64,000 bases of DNA from Isoetes taiwanensis (Eukaryota > Streptophyta > Lycopodiopsida > Isoetales > Isoetaceae): positions 13,247,552 through 13,311,551 of the forward strand of contig JAJEKV010000018.1 in assembly GCA_021234155.1 (NCBI GenBank), written 5' to 3'. This document shows positions 12,300 through 25,140 of this stretch, piece by piece. How positions within the stretch are numbered: the first letter of the stretch is position 1; each line of letters begins with the position of its first letter. The notes under the pieces were generated by a model. The model was not told the DNA's origin, ran no database searches, and saw only the letters and a program-made list of their open reading frames with translations. Both the position numbers and the translations under genes were made by a program.

Positions 12300-14015
12300 A
12301 GATGGACGAACCCTCCCAAATCGATTTCGGGCAAAATTGGGTGCCCTTTATTTCAGGACCACGTACTTGCTGCCTCTATTTTTCAGCATATTGTACATTG
12401 TGTTGTTTTAGTGGAGACACTCAGATGGGGCTTTTCTTTTAGTTTTTCTCTTTTGCTTGATGGTTTTGAGGATTGAATGTATCTTTGTTCAGGATAAGAA
12501 GATAAATGTAATTCTCGAAACCATTGCTACCATTAGTTAGTTAGGCTCCCTTGCTAGTTAGGTTTTTCTCGCATATATACTCCATTTCTTCCCTTTTCAT
12601 CTTCATCAGCTCATCTCTGTGTTTCTCCACTAGTCGATTCTTTCTTGAAACTACTTTCCCACCACCCGCCCCCCACTTTACCTTCTTGTTCTGTCAAATT
12701 TTGTAAGTTCTTAGCTTTATTAGAGGGGCTCTTGCCATTTCTGAAAAATGACATAAGATCCTCATGTTTTGTAGCCTTCATACTAATACATTCTTTGCTT
12801 TGGGTTTTGGTTGTGATTTTGTGGCCCTCTTGCCTATGGATGGTTTGTATGGCAGCCCTCTTGCCAGTGGTTGGTGTGTTAGATTGTGGTCCCCCACTAT
12901 AGTGGTTGTGATATTATAGCCCTTGAGACAGAGAGTTTATGGTCGTCGTGCCACACATTTGGTTGTGTAATTGTGGCCTTTTGTACGGTGTGATTGTTAT
13001 AATACCCCCACTCATGCAGGTTGACGATTGCAGGTTGACAATTCATGAGCTTATGGTGTTTCTTCATGATTTCTAGTTAGCTAGGTTTCCTCCCTCCATA
13101 TACCCCTTTTCCATTCTTCTGCTTCATCAACACATCTACGTCTTCTTGTTCATCTGTTTGCTGCAAATCTTGGTCTTCCTACCTACCACCCACACTAATA
13201 TGCTTAATTATGAAAGGCCTTCATGTCTCTTGTGCCAAGTATTGGTTATGATCTTGTGACCTTTTTGCGTATAGATAGTTTGTGTATGGTGGCCCTTGTG
13301 CCAGTGGAGGGTTGTGTGTTTGTGGCCCTCGTGTCAGTGGTTGGTTGTGAGATTGAAGGCACTCGTGCCTAGGTTATTAGTTGTGAAAGGATCTCGTGCC
13401 TACTTTAGTTGGGTGTGAGATTGTAGCTCTTGAGTCAGTGGAGGGTACAGATTGTGAGCTCCATGCTAGGCTATGTGGTTGATGTAATAGTCTCATTTCA
13501 TGTGCAGGTTGATAGTTCGTGAGCTTCTGGTATGGCTTCGTGATTTGTGGTTGCAAGCTTTCTCTATCACTTTGTTGTAGGAGAATCAAATCTCGTTCTT
13601 GCTCTATCATTGGAGACCCACTTGATTTCCTCGATCGAGCTGGTCCAAGTGGCCTCACCTCACTGGTCGAATTACACTAATTAATAATAATTAGCTAGGC
13701 ACTATAATTAGCTTAATTAGTTGACATCTTAGCATAGGTAACTTAAACCCTTTTAGTTTAATCTATAATGGTCCCAAAATACCCATGGTGACATATCATG
13801 GTATTTATACGTATACCGTATAAATATGTGGAACGTCACACTTATGAGATTGGATGATCCTTATCTTACAATTAAGATTGGATGCTCTTAATCTTAAAAT
13901 TTCTTTAGTTTTTAACACAGTATTTGTTTGCTATCTAGAAGCAATACCATAATTAATTTCATTGCTTTTTCCAGTCAGCGATATATTTTTAATTTCATTG
14001 CTTTTTCGTAGTTGT
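12300..14015. other. degenerate GT-rich minisatellite-like region, no gene
   Basis: From about 12790 to 13480 a loose unit of roughly 40-60 bp repeats around phrases such as 'ttgtggccct', 'gtgccagtgg' and 'ttggttgtgagattg'. Motifs from the gene-like flank ('ctagttaggtttt...tccatttcttcccttttcatcttcatcagctcat') also occur twice, near 12553 and 13077. No convincing coding sequence is seen. Confidence 0.45.
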
Positions 14016-14020
14016 TTAGA

Positions 14021-14048
14021 AGATAAGATAAGATAAGATAAGATAAGA
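14021..14048 (-). repeat. pentanucleotide tail of the LINE remnant, (TTATC)n on the minus strand
   Basis: About five units of gataa lie on the plus strand at the 3' side of the minus-strand ORF1 remnant. Short simple-repeat tails at this position are typical of LINE insertions made by target-primed reverse transcription. A different pentanucleotide tail marks the LINE end at 32.6 kb. Confidence 0.6.
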
Positions 14049-14760
14049 ATTTTTACGTCCACGGGAACCCAACGGGTTATGGGACGGCACATGCAAGGGC
14101 AACAGCCCATCTAAAACCCGGGAACTAGGCCCCATCACCAAATACAATAACCAAATATTAAAAGGCTACCAAGAATAAGAGAAGATAATGCTAATGCTAG
14201 TGGTAAATTTATGCTTCTAAAACATAGCCAGTCCAAGGATTGGAAGGCCATTGATCTAGAATAATTGTTGCGCCTCCCCTGTACACTGCCCATTTCTTTT
14301 GCAGGCGGGCTGCCCTCACCTTGCAGAGCTCCTCCTTACGGTTACACAATTGAAGAGGGGAGAGGTCCTCCTGTACTGAGAAACTAGTCCCTCTGAGATG
14401 GTTCCCATGCTGAAGAACATGTAAGCAGCTAAGAGTGTCTCGAAACCGAACCAAAAGATGGCGGGGACGATCAGGTCTTGCCGCTCCCACCCTAGTAGCG
14501 GAGACAACTCCACCAGCCTTCACATGCATGACATCAGTGAAAAAATGCAAAGCAGCATCCATATCAGAAAGGGCATCATCTTCTGCCTCTGCAACCCCTA
14601 TAATACGCAAGTTCAGGCTCCTAGTAACAGAAGATACTGAGGTAGCCTGCTCCTGTCTGCTAGCGCGGCACTGCGACTCCTGGTCCCCTTGGGATTGTGG
14701 GATTGTGGGATTGTGGAGAAGTAAATGCATAAATATTAATGAAACATTTTCGAAATGGTA
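14047..14760 (-). pseudogene. LINE ORF1-like protein remnant
   Basis: The open frame at 14209-14808 (minus) encodes about 199 residues. From residue about 65 it reads 'SLNLRIIGVAEAEDDALSDM', then 'RPRHLLVRFRDTLSCLHVL', 'LRGTSFSVQEDLSPLQLCNR' and 'LQKKWAVYRGGATIILDQ'. This is the order seen in ORF1 proteins of L1-type plant LINEs: an RRM-like part followed by a C-terminal domain that binds the element RNA. The first 50 residues look non-homologous. There is no reverse transcriptase downstream; the 3' region runs straight to a pentanucleotide tail at 14022. It is therefore an internally deleted or ORF1-only copy. Confidence 0.6.
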
Positions 14761-14809
14761 CATGTTTGGACCATTGGACAAGGTGGTATATAACATTTTC
14801 ATAGACATT

Positions 14810-16500
14810 TTTTCAAGTTTTCTTTCATCGTTGGGACCATAAGGACATGGATTACTATTAGCATAAAAAATACCTACAAGTCAAAAGCCAATGCTATTAC
14901 CAAGTCATTTATTGCTAAAAAAGTGAAAGCCAATGCATCTTGATTACATGCAATGCTTTGAATGATAAAGGACTTCTTCAATGAAAAATTTGCGCACAAC
15001 AGTGCTCTCCAGGTATCATGCATGCAATGGTTAAGTCGCAAACACAACTGGGAAGGAAATAATCTTAGATCATTTTTTTTTTATAATATGTATAGTTTGC
15101 ACTCCTCAAGTTTGAAACCAATGAAATACTCACCTATCAAAGAAATACTCGTCTATCTACGCGCAAGGAGGAAAGAGGCCCCCGCCATAATTTTTTTTAC
15201 ATACAATCATATTTTCTACACATATATAAGTGAGTTTCAAATTTCTATTTTCTGTTTTTGTCGTGGGTATTTTTTCTGCGCCGCAATCGATTTGTTGCTT
15301 TTGTTGCCACGTTTTTTCTGATAAATCCAATCCGTCGAACTCCGTCTAGGTTGTCGTTATGGTGTTCACAAGCTAAGCTATGGCGGTGTATAATCTATGT
15401 CCACAGGCTATGGCGGTGGGTAGTCTGCGGATTTGTCTGGTTATTTGGCCTTGGCCGCCTGTATATAACTCGGTAGATCTTGTGCACCTATAGCTCTGAA
15501 TAATTCTAAAATTATGCTCGGATTTGCTCTGCATCAGGCCAGTCCGTAAGTTTTCTTGCATCTGTCTGTTTTCTTGCATCTATCTGTAAGTTTTCTTGCA
15601 TCGGTCCAGTCTAGAATGTTTGTCGGATTTGCTTTCTTGATTTCAGACCGTCAGGAACAGATCGAGCTTGAGTCTAAAGGAATCCACGCTCTGATGGTGT
15701 TGTGAACATAAAAAATTTGTTGTGGTTGAGCCTTATCCTTAGCCGCCCAGACCATGAAGCTTCTAAGGTCAGAGAAGCCAGGCCGTGATGGGCCGTGGAT
15801 GTCTTTTTGCTCTCAGAGTCTCCACGCCGTGAGGGGCGGTGGAGCTGTTGGTTTTTTGTGCATGCAATATGCTCTTAATCGGTATGAATCTGTGGAGCAG
15901 CTAGGAGGAAAGGACGAATTGATTTATTCGCTTGCCAGAGAATTGATGCTCTGTCCAAAAGTAAGTGAGAATCCCCTGTTTTTCAAATGATATGGCCCCA
16001 GAAGATTGAGATCTGGGTTGTGCTAAAAAATGGCTCTTTTGTGCTCCAAAAATAGCAAAATGTATCGAATCATCTGTTATGTATATAAAGCTCAAACACA
16101 GATCAGAGAAGCCTGTGAAATTGGTAAGCTGTGTTGGGCAAAATCGGATGTTGCATCAAGAAAACTCGGAGTAAGTTGGGCCGTTGGGCCTCTATGCTGG
16201 GAAGAAGATCTGTGCAGAGCCGTTGGGCCTTCTGTGCAGAAGTTCTGTAGCTGGTAGAAGATCTGTACTGGCAGAAGAGCAAGAACATGGCAAAAGAACC
16301 ATTTACAACTGTATTGGTCGATTTTGGGGCCCTGCTGTACTGGTCGATTTTGGGGCCCAAATGTGTTGATGATGCTGCCAAATATGGCGATAAGTTGATG
16401 CTGGTGTGGATCCAAGTAGGGAAGGAAATATCCCTTTAGCAGAGGGGTTGAAGAAAATAGTTGGATAGACTGAATGTGTGGCCGCTGCTGCTGGGCCTAT
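14810..16500. other. no supported gene; short local duplications
   Basis: Open frames here are short and uncharacteristic. Local duplications are visible: 'gttttcttgcatc' repeated at 15548-15602; 'gccgttgggcc' with 'gaagatctgt' at about 16180-16270; and 'tggtcgattttggggccc' twice at 16315-16360. I see no known protein domain. Confidence 0.35.
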
Positions 16501-16517
16501 GCCCCTCCCAGATGGCT

Positions 16518-16811
16518 TCAAAATGTTGCAAAGAGGGCAGAGTGTCTTTTCTGGGATGATTGGCAGCGGGTCTGGATCTTGGCTCTGTGGTTTACTATCA
16601 TGGCAGTAACAAAATTACTCAAGGAAAGTATAATATTCTGCCGTGCACCAGGCAGCATCTCAAGCATATGAAGAATGTTGTTTTGAGATCCTATGTCAAG
16701 CATTTCGTTTATTTCATCAAGAACTAGAAGCTTCAAGCTTTGAAGCTGACCCACGAATCCTGAGGTCGTCTCAATGTGATTCACTAAGCTAGTTGGGGAA
16801 GCAATTAGAAT
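16518..16811 (-). pseudogene. DEAD-box RNA helicase exon fragment
   Basis: On the minus strand an acceptor-like 'ttacag' at 16812 is followed by 'ILIASPTSLVNHIETTSGF' and then 'LQSLKLLVLDEINEMLDIG' and 'MLPGARQNIILSLSN'. This is the order of helicase motifs Ib (xATPGRLxDH), II (DEAD) and III (SAT) of the plant DEAD-box family, ATP-dependent RNA unwinding enzymes. Three key motifs are altered: PGR is PTS, DEAD is DEIN, and SAT is lost. No other helicase motifs are recognisable nearby. It is a single inactive fragment. Confidence 0.7.
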
Positions 16812-16829
16812 CTGTAATCACAACACCAA

Positions 16830-17966
16830 TAAGTTACGAAAAGTAACAAAGAGCACTGAAGTAGTACATCCATTGTGCGACAAGACTCCTTTTCTGAAAT
16901 ACAAAATTTCTATTAACATTTGTCCGAGAAGTTTCAGCACATGTTTGTAAAAACGCCCAGTATGCCACAGAATATTCATATGCACGTTTGCTTCTCTTTA
17001 CAAAAGAATGGATCCTCTTAAAGTAAGCCTGCATCTCAAGCCAATTAATTTCAGGTATTTAACTTACAATTCCATCATGCCATGCAGCTACCAATCTCCT
17101 TCAATTCCATCATGCCATGCAGCTACCAATCTCCTTCTTCTTAGCTATAAATAAGCACCAAAAGATAAGATGCACTTTATTCTCACACTTATCACCAAGT
17201 GTCCCTTCACCCTTTTGTGAATATCTCTCTTATAGGAGAGGGTTCTCCTTGGTCTCACAAGATCCATCAACGATAAAAACACAAACCTGCCAGATGTGAG
17301 GTGAGCAGACTGTAAGAAGTTCACCTGCCACCCTATGAGTTGCATCCACATAAATTATGGCTTGTGGAGGTTAGTTACAACTGCATTGATTACAGGCTGC
17401 CACATAATAGTGGACTAAAATACGTTAGTGCTCTCTTCTCTTCTTCATATGCAGATTTTGCCGTCAGCAAGAGTGAATGTTATTACGTTAGAAACAAACA
17501 GTAACCAGTCGTAAGGAATGTCATCTCTCACACCAATCAACTAATCCTAACAAATGTGGACTTCAGAATATCAATCTCTAACAGATTGAGCACCTGGTGC
17601 AACTATTGTTTCTTCACCTTTGGTAGGTTGAAAGCTTTAAAGACACAACTACAATAAGCTTGCTGGCCTTCTCAATTAAGAAAATTGTGTTAGTGTCCCT
17701 TCTACTCCCCAGAAATCATTTGTTTGCTTGCTAGAGTGTACAACTTATCCTCTGCAAGAGATCATTTACAAAATATAGCCCGAATAGGCAGAATATGAAG
17801 TAGGTTTGGCATGAAAAACATCATATGGCCAATCACTCTCTTTCAAAAACCACATTCGTTATAATCAAAGAATCCTAGAATATGAGGGAATTTTGGAGTG
17901 CTTTTTTAGACTTCTTTGCACCATTTTCGAATTAACACAAAAATCCTTTATGATAATTTTGGAAAA
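16830..17966. other. no supported gene; 33-bp tandem duplication
   Basis: The segment 'tccatcatgccatgcagctac' with 'caatctccttc' is duplicated at about 17072-17135. The rest is AT-rich sequence without a convincing gene. It could be intronic sequence of the helicase copy. Confidence 0.35.
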
Positions 17967-18011
17967 GAGAAATGTTCGCGGCGGCATTGCCGCCGCGATA
18001 AATTTCTTGTA
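17967..18011. mobile_element. GC-rich hairpin, probable transposon right end (CACTA-like)
   Basis: A 9-bp perfect stem 'cgcggcggc' / 'gccgccgcg' with a 3-nt loop is framed by 'gagaaatgtt' and 'taaatttcttgta'. The same sequence occurs inverted at 53428-53473. Read outward it ends ...ATTTCTTGTA, resembling the right terminus of CACTA elements (TTTCTTGTAGTG). It lies about 250 bp upstream of the TMEM8-like start codon. No transposase was found beside it, so its identity is an inference. Confidence 0.45.
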
Positions 18012-18260
18012 TTTAGAATAATCATTTGACAACAACTTCAGCATTCTTACTTTCTATTTAAAATGTTTCTTCGCTGTGTTTTTTATGTTCAGAGATTCCT
18101 GGTGCAATTAGTAGTCACAAGGCAACCCCCATGTGCGACAGCACTTGTACGTAAACATGTCCGATATTTAGGGGCGTTGGAACGAGGAGCGCTTTGACGT
18201 CCGATATTTAGCCTACGGCGTTGGAACAATTACACATCGCATTGAGAAACGCACCATGCA

Positions 18261-21200
18261 ATGAGGCCCTTTCCGGCCGGGGCAGTCACAATGTTGGGTT
18301 CTTGGCTGGTGAAAACGAATTGGCTCATGGGTATGGGGGCTCTAATTACGCTGATCGTGTGCTTCCTTTCTGTTTTTCCAATTACTGCGACGGCACCAGA
18401 CGGGGAAGAGCATATCAGGATTATCAGTGCATCCAATTATCCTAACCAGCGAATAGGACCTTCAAGCTGGGAGTATTTCCGAGGTCGATTATAAAATCCT
18501 TATTTGATTATGTTTGATAAGTGAATTGAATGTTGCAAGCATCTATTGGCTGTTGCGTCAACAGAATTATGGGAAAATTGTTCAGTTGGTTATTGTGGAC
18601 CATACTATATTAACGAGGAAATGCTCTAGATTGACCTGCATCTTCACTGATTGGGTTTACCCTTTGCCGCATATTTGGATTGATGATCTATCTCAATTCT
18701 TCTCATTGCTTAAAATAATTGTTTCACAAAGGACTTGATTATCTTATACGTTTTCTTATAGCCTGGAACAGTGGAGTTACCTGCTGGATTCAGTTCACTG
18801 TACATGACCTTCACAAAAAATTGGTCTTCCGTAAGTTAACTACCAACTAACATTGATATATTGGAGTTCTGTTGTGGTTGTAGACATTCTTCATAACTAC
18901 GGAAAGGCAGATTGTTTGTATCTATTTTTCTTCAAAATGATATGGCAAGTCTTATAAGGACAAACGCTTCACGTTATAGAATGAGTCCTACATTTTCTAT
19001 CTATTGTTTGAGCTAGCTTAACAGACTAGCATGGATTTTAAGCTAACATACAAGCTATAGGTCGCAGCCAGCCCTTTATCTAGTGTTCCATCTGTTTAGC
19101 TTGCATTATTCTACAGTCATATCTTGTCTGCATCTCTGGAATTTCAAGCCTTACAATTTTTTTTAGAAACTAACCATCTTGTACATCATATCCTGCCAAG
19201 ACGTTCACTCAAGGAAAAGCTCTCAGCTGGTCTATACATATTATATTGCATTTCGAATTTAAGAGGACACGTAGTTAGTAAGTTTATTAGGAGCCGAGGA
19301 AATATATCACAAATTCACAAGTCCTGCGACACAAGGTAGGAACTAGAGGAGGCACACCCTTACTTTTATCATAGCAGCATATCTGATGGCAATTTACTGG
19401 AAGTAGTATGGTTAAATGCTTGGATTTACAACTGGTTTGATTGCATTTCTGTCCATAGGATTGTGCATAGGTCATTTACATGTTGTAATATGTTTTGAAG
19501 GGGAAAAGAGCTACTGTTTGTTTCCGGTTCGGTGGTCCACCACTTCCTTCACCTGCAGGTTTAATATTTCTTGACTCTTGCTTAATAAAAGAAGAGCATT
19601 AAGTTTAGGCAATAAGAGGTTTCGCTATTCAAGCTCAGTAGTTTTAATTTTTATTTTTTCTTTATAGTTGACACCATGGAGAGTGCTTTGCTTATGGCCG
19701 GTCGGATACAAAATTCTTCTAGCTTTGGACAATGTGCCTGGTTTTATGAAATCGAGTCAATAAAAGTGACCAATAAGCAGGTAACTAATCAAGTGAGATT
19801 TGTCTTTTAAGCTGGGTAACCTGCCTGATGTGTTGCACTCTTCAGTAGCGGAGACAGTCAAGTAGTGTTAAACATTTAGACTTTACTTTCTTTAAAAATA
19901 AATACCGTTGGAAAGAGAATTGAACAGACATGTTAGTAGGAGAAAGTATCTGTTAAGAATATCAATATGACCAAGACAAAGACTTTATATCATGATCCAA
20001 CTTATGGAAACCATATATAAATTCACATATCCCTGTTTCAAATGAACATGTTTTAGCTACTTTTTAATGTCAAATGCACATATCCTTAGTACATGGATGA
20101 CGATATACTAATTTTAAGAAGAAAATTTCTTATGGCCTATATCCTTCTATAGAGGTGGAGGTATGGAGAGAATATTTTCCAGTTGGTTTTTTACTTATGG
20201 TTTTTCATGAGGTGCAGTAAATTGACTGGTTAGTATAATCCCTTAATCCCTTCTTTCTTTCCTTAAATTACAGGTAATTTCTGGGTTGCTTTATGTGGGC
20301 GTTTTCAGTGATCCCAAAGCAACTAGAACACAATCTCAAATGGTTGGTTATTTGTTTAGCTTTAAATATATGCGTCTTGTTTGAGTAAGAATGACCTTTA
20401 GTTCACATCTTCCAGATATCCAGAGGACCTATTTACTCATTTAGTCTACAATTTATTCTATTTGGCTGTGCAAAACCTTCATTAGGAGGACCATATTGCA
20501 ACATCACAATCACCACTCTTTTTTCTCTTTCTCCCTTGTCCAGTATGACCGCTTCTATCCCCTTGATTCCAGATATGGCAAATGGAAAGATGGATACCAG
20601 TGTTGAATTTCAGAAGCTAGAAAGCAATGTCAATGGGCAGCAAAATGCTACTCCAAATACATTTACTGAAATTTATTGGTCCAATATGTCAAGACAATGT
20701 TTAGTGGAAGAGGACTCGAAGTATTTTCTCTTACACATACCAAGCTTTAGTCCAATGATAGAGATAATTATTAATTATGAACCTATTTCTTCATTCAATG
20801 CATCTAAGGAGCCAGCAGAATATCAGAAGTTGCAAGATGAGCACATGCAATATTATGTCAGATATGGTGCTCTCCCCTATGACACCTATGATTATGCGAT
20901 GGATGTGGGCACATCAACGTTGACTATATATGACCCAAGACATGGTGACTGGTACATTGGTATATCCAGTGGAAATGCCCAACCCCGAAACAGCTGCTTC
21001 TCATTGTATTGGAGAATCCATAATTGTAAATCTGGTGTCGGTGGTAGGAACTGCAGTTGGCCAGTAGTCACCCTTGAGGTAAGCAAGGTTCAGTAGCTTG
21101 CTTATGTTTGTTTAATTGAAATTCTGAGTTTCCATGTTGTGTTGACAGAGAATCCTTTCAAATACAAGAGAATCACCCTTCGATTCATTTTATGGTCCAC

Positions 21201-23688
21201 CAGAAAGAAACAATACAAGCAAGTCTGAGTGGTTTCCATGGTACTTACCGACAAGTACAGCAGATGTTAGATGGATTTATTTCGTTTTTGAAGTACCACG
21301 TGGTGCATCTGGTTCAGTGATTTCTATCGAGCTCACTTCTCTGCATTTTAAGAATATTGAAGTCTATGGCAGCTTTCAAGCTTGCCCGACTTTACAAAAG
21401 TGGGACTTTTGTAAATCTAGTGAAGAAGCAGGCGATAACAGTGATGGTCGTATTCATATGGATCTGATATACCCTATTGAAGGGATATGGTGTATTGGCT
21501 TAATGTACTCAAAGAATTTGACTCATTCGTTTTTGGACCAGCCTGTTGAAGCAGTATCTCTTGTGCCAAAAGTTGTGCAGTTGGTTACTGATACAAAGCA
21601 AACATTGTATGTCTTTTGTAGCCCATTTCTTTTCTCTGCTTTTGAAACAGAGGTGGTTTGACAACAGTTCTTACAGCAGCACAGATCATTCAGTTGAAAG
21701 GAATATAGAGACAATGATGATATCCTTGCATGGCTGCCCGAAATCTTGCCGTGGATATGGAAACTGCGATTTACAGTATGAAGCAAGTCGTTTAACCCTT
21801 TATAGGTGAGAACTCTAAATAGATATTTATCTGATCCATGGTAACCTTGAATATTGGAAACTGCTATGGGCTTTGATATGTTTAATTACACTGGTGAACT
21901 TGCCATATGATCAACCTGAACTGCAGTTATAGACCATCTAATCAAACTAGTTCGCGCAACTCGTTCTAGGTATTGGTAGATCCAATTTTCTTATTCTGAA
22001 GTAAAACGAAATGTCTACTTGTGTCTTCTGGTCCTCGAAGGCATTTTCGTTAAACACCTGATCACGTTGATCAGAGACTCGGACCAGAGAAGACAACTTT
22101 GTTTTGAGTACACGACAAAACTGTCCATTGTTTCAAGTCCTGTCATTTGCAGCTTTATTCATTAATGTTTTCTATACCAACCAACAGATGGTTATAATCT
22201 ACTGCAGCTATTGTCAATGTGATAGAACTCATGGGGGATATGATTGTGCCGAAGAGATGGTTAGTGCAAGAGGTTGGTACCATAAGAGTTTTAAAGTTCT
22301 CACTGGCTTTCATAATGTGTCATTCAACATGGTTCAAGATAAGTTTAGATGTTGTGTTTAGAGAACTAAAGAACCAATGCAGTGTTTAGCGCAGGCTGAA
22401 GTATAGACAAGCTTCAGATTTGCCTTAATATTAGGTGTACTTGCTTTTGAATACTTTGGCATGGGATTCTGCTAGTGGCTCGATTGCACATATGGTTCCT
22501 TATAGCATCAAATGCTGCGGCTATTTTGCCCAGCATATGGTCTCTTCACCATAGGGTATTTTTCTGAGGCCTTGTCTCAACAAACGGCATGACATTTATT
22601 AACTGCAAACGATTTTTGCTCTTCAATCAAATAGGCATTTTCCGAATGGCTTATATATACCTCCAGTGGTGTTTCCAGTGCGGTTTATCATTCCTGTGAT
22701 GCAGGTGGTTGGTGTGCCTTACCATATGATACTCTACAGGTAATAAAGGACTTGCATTGATAGCAAAGTTGACAAAAATTTCACAAATATGTTGTAAATC
22801 GCTAATTCTTTGGCTGATGTGCTTTAGTTTCTGGACTTTTGGCTCTCGTTTTTAGCCGTTATATTTACATGCCTCTATGTCGCTGAATTTATTGGGGGCA
22901 CGAAAGCAACCTTACACGTTGGTGCTACGATTCTCACAGCTATTGTTGCTTCAAAGAACCGCACAAGGTCTCGCTGGGAATGGATATTCTTGTTAGGCAG
23001 TCCATTGGATATATTATCTCATCTTGGTTGGTTCTGTCTTGTAGTACAAGAAGTGTATTAGTTGTTGTAATGCTTGGTGCTCTTGCTCTCGTTTGCGGAT
23101 TGGGTTTGGAGTATGCAAGACAAAAGCAAATTCAGAGGTGGCGCTCTTTATGGCAAAAGAAGGCGATGCTATGTTCTCTATTGTAAGTTTCTCATGCACA
23201 TACTATGGCAAGTAAGGTGATTTAGCCGAATGAGATCGCAGGTTATACGCTTTGGCAAGGCATTTGAAGTTGGCGGTGAGAAGGATTCTTCAAAGGTTTA
23301 GATGGACGTTCGTCGCATTAGGTATAACCTCGTTGGGCTTGGCATGGTTAAGCTTTTTCTTTGAAAATGCTAAGACATATTGGATTTGGCACAGGTACTA
23401 TCTGCGCATTATATTGTTACTTTCTGGTGATGACTAATCGAAGTTCTTTTTTTCCCTTACAGTATTTGGCACTTAGGCATGTATACATCCGCCTTCTTCT
23501 TGCTGTGTTCTACATCCGGCAACACGGAAAATCATAAACTTCTTGAATCTCATGTTGATGATTCAAGCGAGATCCGGCCAGAAGCAGCCATTAACGTAAA
23601 CATCGAAAACGACGCTGGACTAGTAGAAATATTTATTGCAGATGAGGATCATGATGCAATGGAACTGGAAAACTTTATAGATGGCTGA
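18261..23688 (+). CDS. TMEM8/PGAP6-like EGF-domain membrane protein (CREST family), intact 15-exon gene
   Basis: Coding exons: 18261-18483, 18772-18830, 19501-19558, 19668-19780, 20274-20346, 20573-21078, 21149-21606, 21653-21805, 22208-22272, 22476-22555, 22635-22739, 22828-22967, 23045-23182, 23242-23394, 23463-23688. All junctions are GT/AG and in phase, giving about 849 residues with no stop. A signal peptide ends near 'VFPITATA'. A large extracellular region follows, then an EGF-like module with six Cys (CPKSC, GNC, YCQC, GYDC) encoded across exons 8-9. The C-terminal half has about seven membrane spans with CREST-hydrolase residues in place: 'SSAVYHSCD', 'LQFLDFWLSF' and 'WHSIWHLGMY'. 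The animal relative PGAP6/TMEM8 is a GPI-specific phospholipase A2 at the cell surface; the plant role is unknown. A small exon could be missed between exons 2 and 3, where relatives have about 12 more residues. The acidic tail ends ELENFIDG. Confidence 0.88.
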
Positions 23689-23699
23689 GTTGAGATAGG

Positions 23700-24757
23700 C
23701 CTTGACCTCAAGTTTCCTACGACATGCTTGCAGATAGAATCGATCGCGAGATTCATAATTCGGTACAACTTACAAGCAACTCACGGTTCACAGAGCTTAA
23801 GTTATCTAACAAATTAAGGAAAAGGCCGTGGGATTGGCTATCTGATATCTATCTATAATAATCTATCACATAAACATTTGCATTTCTCTAAGAAGAATTT
23901 AGCGATGTCAGAATTTAGTGAATTTGTAAATTTTGTTTTCTCTAAGAAGAATTTAGTGATGTCAGAATTTAGTGAATTTTGTAACTTTTAGTTTTGGTAT
24001 GTTACGAGAGAAAAAAACATTGACAAGTTCATGAATAAATCCCATAAAGTCGCATTACATTAGGGACACATCCAATAGATGGGACTCATGCAGTTAAAGT
24101 GGGACACCATCGAAAATTTGTGAGAAAGAATCTTGTCCACTGCCATAAACCTACCTCCAACAAAATCCAAAGTAACATAATATACTTAACAAGGTGCTGC
24201 GCACGAGGGGTTGCCCTTCGGTGGCCCGAGAGTGTGATTTCATGTTTTCTATTTGGTTGTTCCTCAAGACTGAATTTGATGCTAATTTTTTTTCCCATTT
24301 GATTTGTCGTTTTCAAGTGCTTACCTCGATAAGGCATTGTTGCGGCCATGACTTGCCTGCCAAGAACTTATCTTTAATCTGAATATCTTTTCCGGCCTCA
24401 AAGGTGATGAATTCTAAAGCAAAGAAGAGTTAAAGCATTGATCTAGTAGTAGAGAGGTTTCCATGCAATAAATATGCCTTTAAATGTTTTATTAACGACA
24501 TATAAAGAAAAATTGGAACAAGAAATTGCTCAATAGGAAGCTTGGAAAGAAAATGGGATAAATGGAAAAATTTTAAAATGGGATAAAGCACCTTAAGTAA
24601 TAACTCCTAGTTATAAATACATTCACATTTAAGAAAAGTGGTTGCCATCATGCCCTTAACCAACTAGGCAAAACTATCTAGACGTCCAAGAGCTTTGATA
24701 AATTTCTTTCCTGTCTCTTGAAAACAAAGTCTATATTAGCACTTATTTTACACAACC
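23700..24757. other. 3' flank of the TMEM8-like gene; 55-bp tandem duplication
   Basis: The unit 'ctctaagaagaatttag.gatgtcagaatttagtg' is repeated at about 23886-23990. The rest is AT-rich with no gene seen. The polyadenylation region of the upstream gene probably lies in the first 200 bp. Confidence 0.4.
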
Positions 24758-25140
24758 TCATAGTACATCACAATACATGCAAGGTAATGCACTAACCAAC
24801 ACCAAATTGGGCATAACTTGCAAAAGCAAACTCAATTCTTCTAAAAAGATCAGCATGCACATAGTTTTTAGGTTCCTAGCATGAATAACGAGAATATGCA
24901 TGTGTTGTTCTAACTTTACCTTTGCATGTAGCAATTTTACTGGAACCCAAATCTTTGCAACCACACGTCCAAATTGGACCATAATGATCCATAGAATTAG
25001 AGACAGACCAATGTCATAGAATAGTTCATTAACTTTACACTTGTTATAGCAATGGGCCATAAAGATTGCTAGGTCCATGGTACATCTCTGCACACTGCAT
25101 TGTTTTGCCAGCATAAATCCATGTGTCAAAGGGCATCGAG
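24758..25140 (-). pseudogene. possible PPR repeat remnant
   Basis: The minus-strand frame reads 'THGFMLAKQCSVQRCTMDLA', then 'MAHCYNKCKVNELFYDIG'. This resembles PLS-type PPR repeats ('...NxLxxMYxKCGxxxxAxxVFxxM'), the RNA-binding repeats of plant organelle RNA-editing factors. Later residues lose the pattern. The call is weak and rests mainly on the Cys-Tyr-Asn-Lys-Cys segment and on other PPR remnants nearby. Confidence 0.3.

Noticed and set aside
15754-16521. Several 60-107 codon frames on both strands
   Set aside because: They overlap one another, follow local duplications and match no family.
17145-17351. Possible second helicase exon on the minus strand
   Set aside because: The frame has no helicase motif in the expected order.
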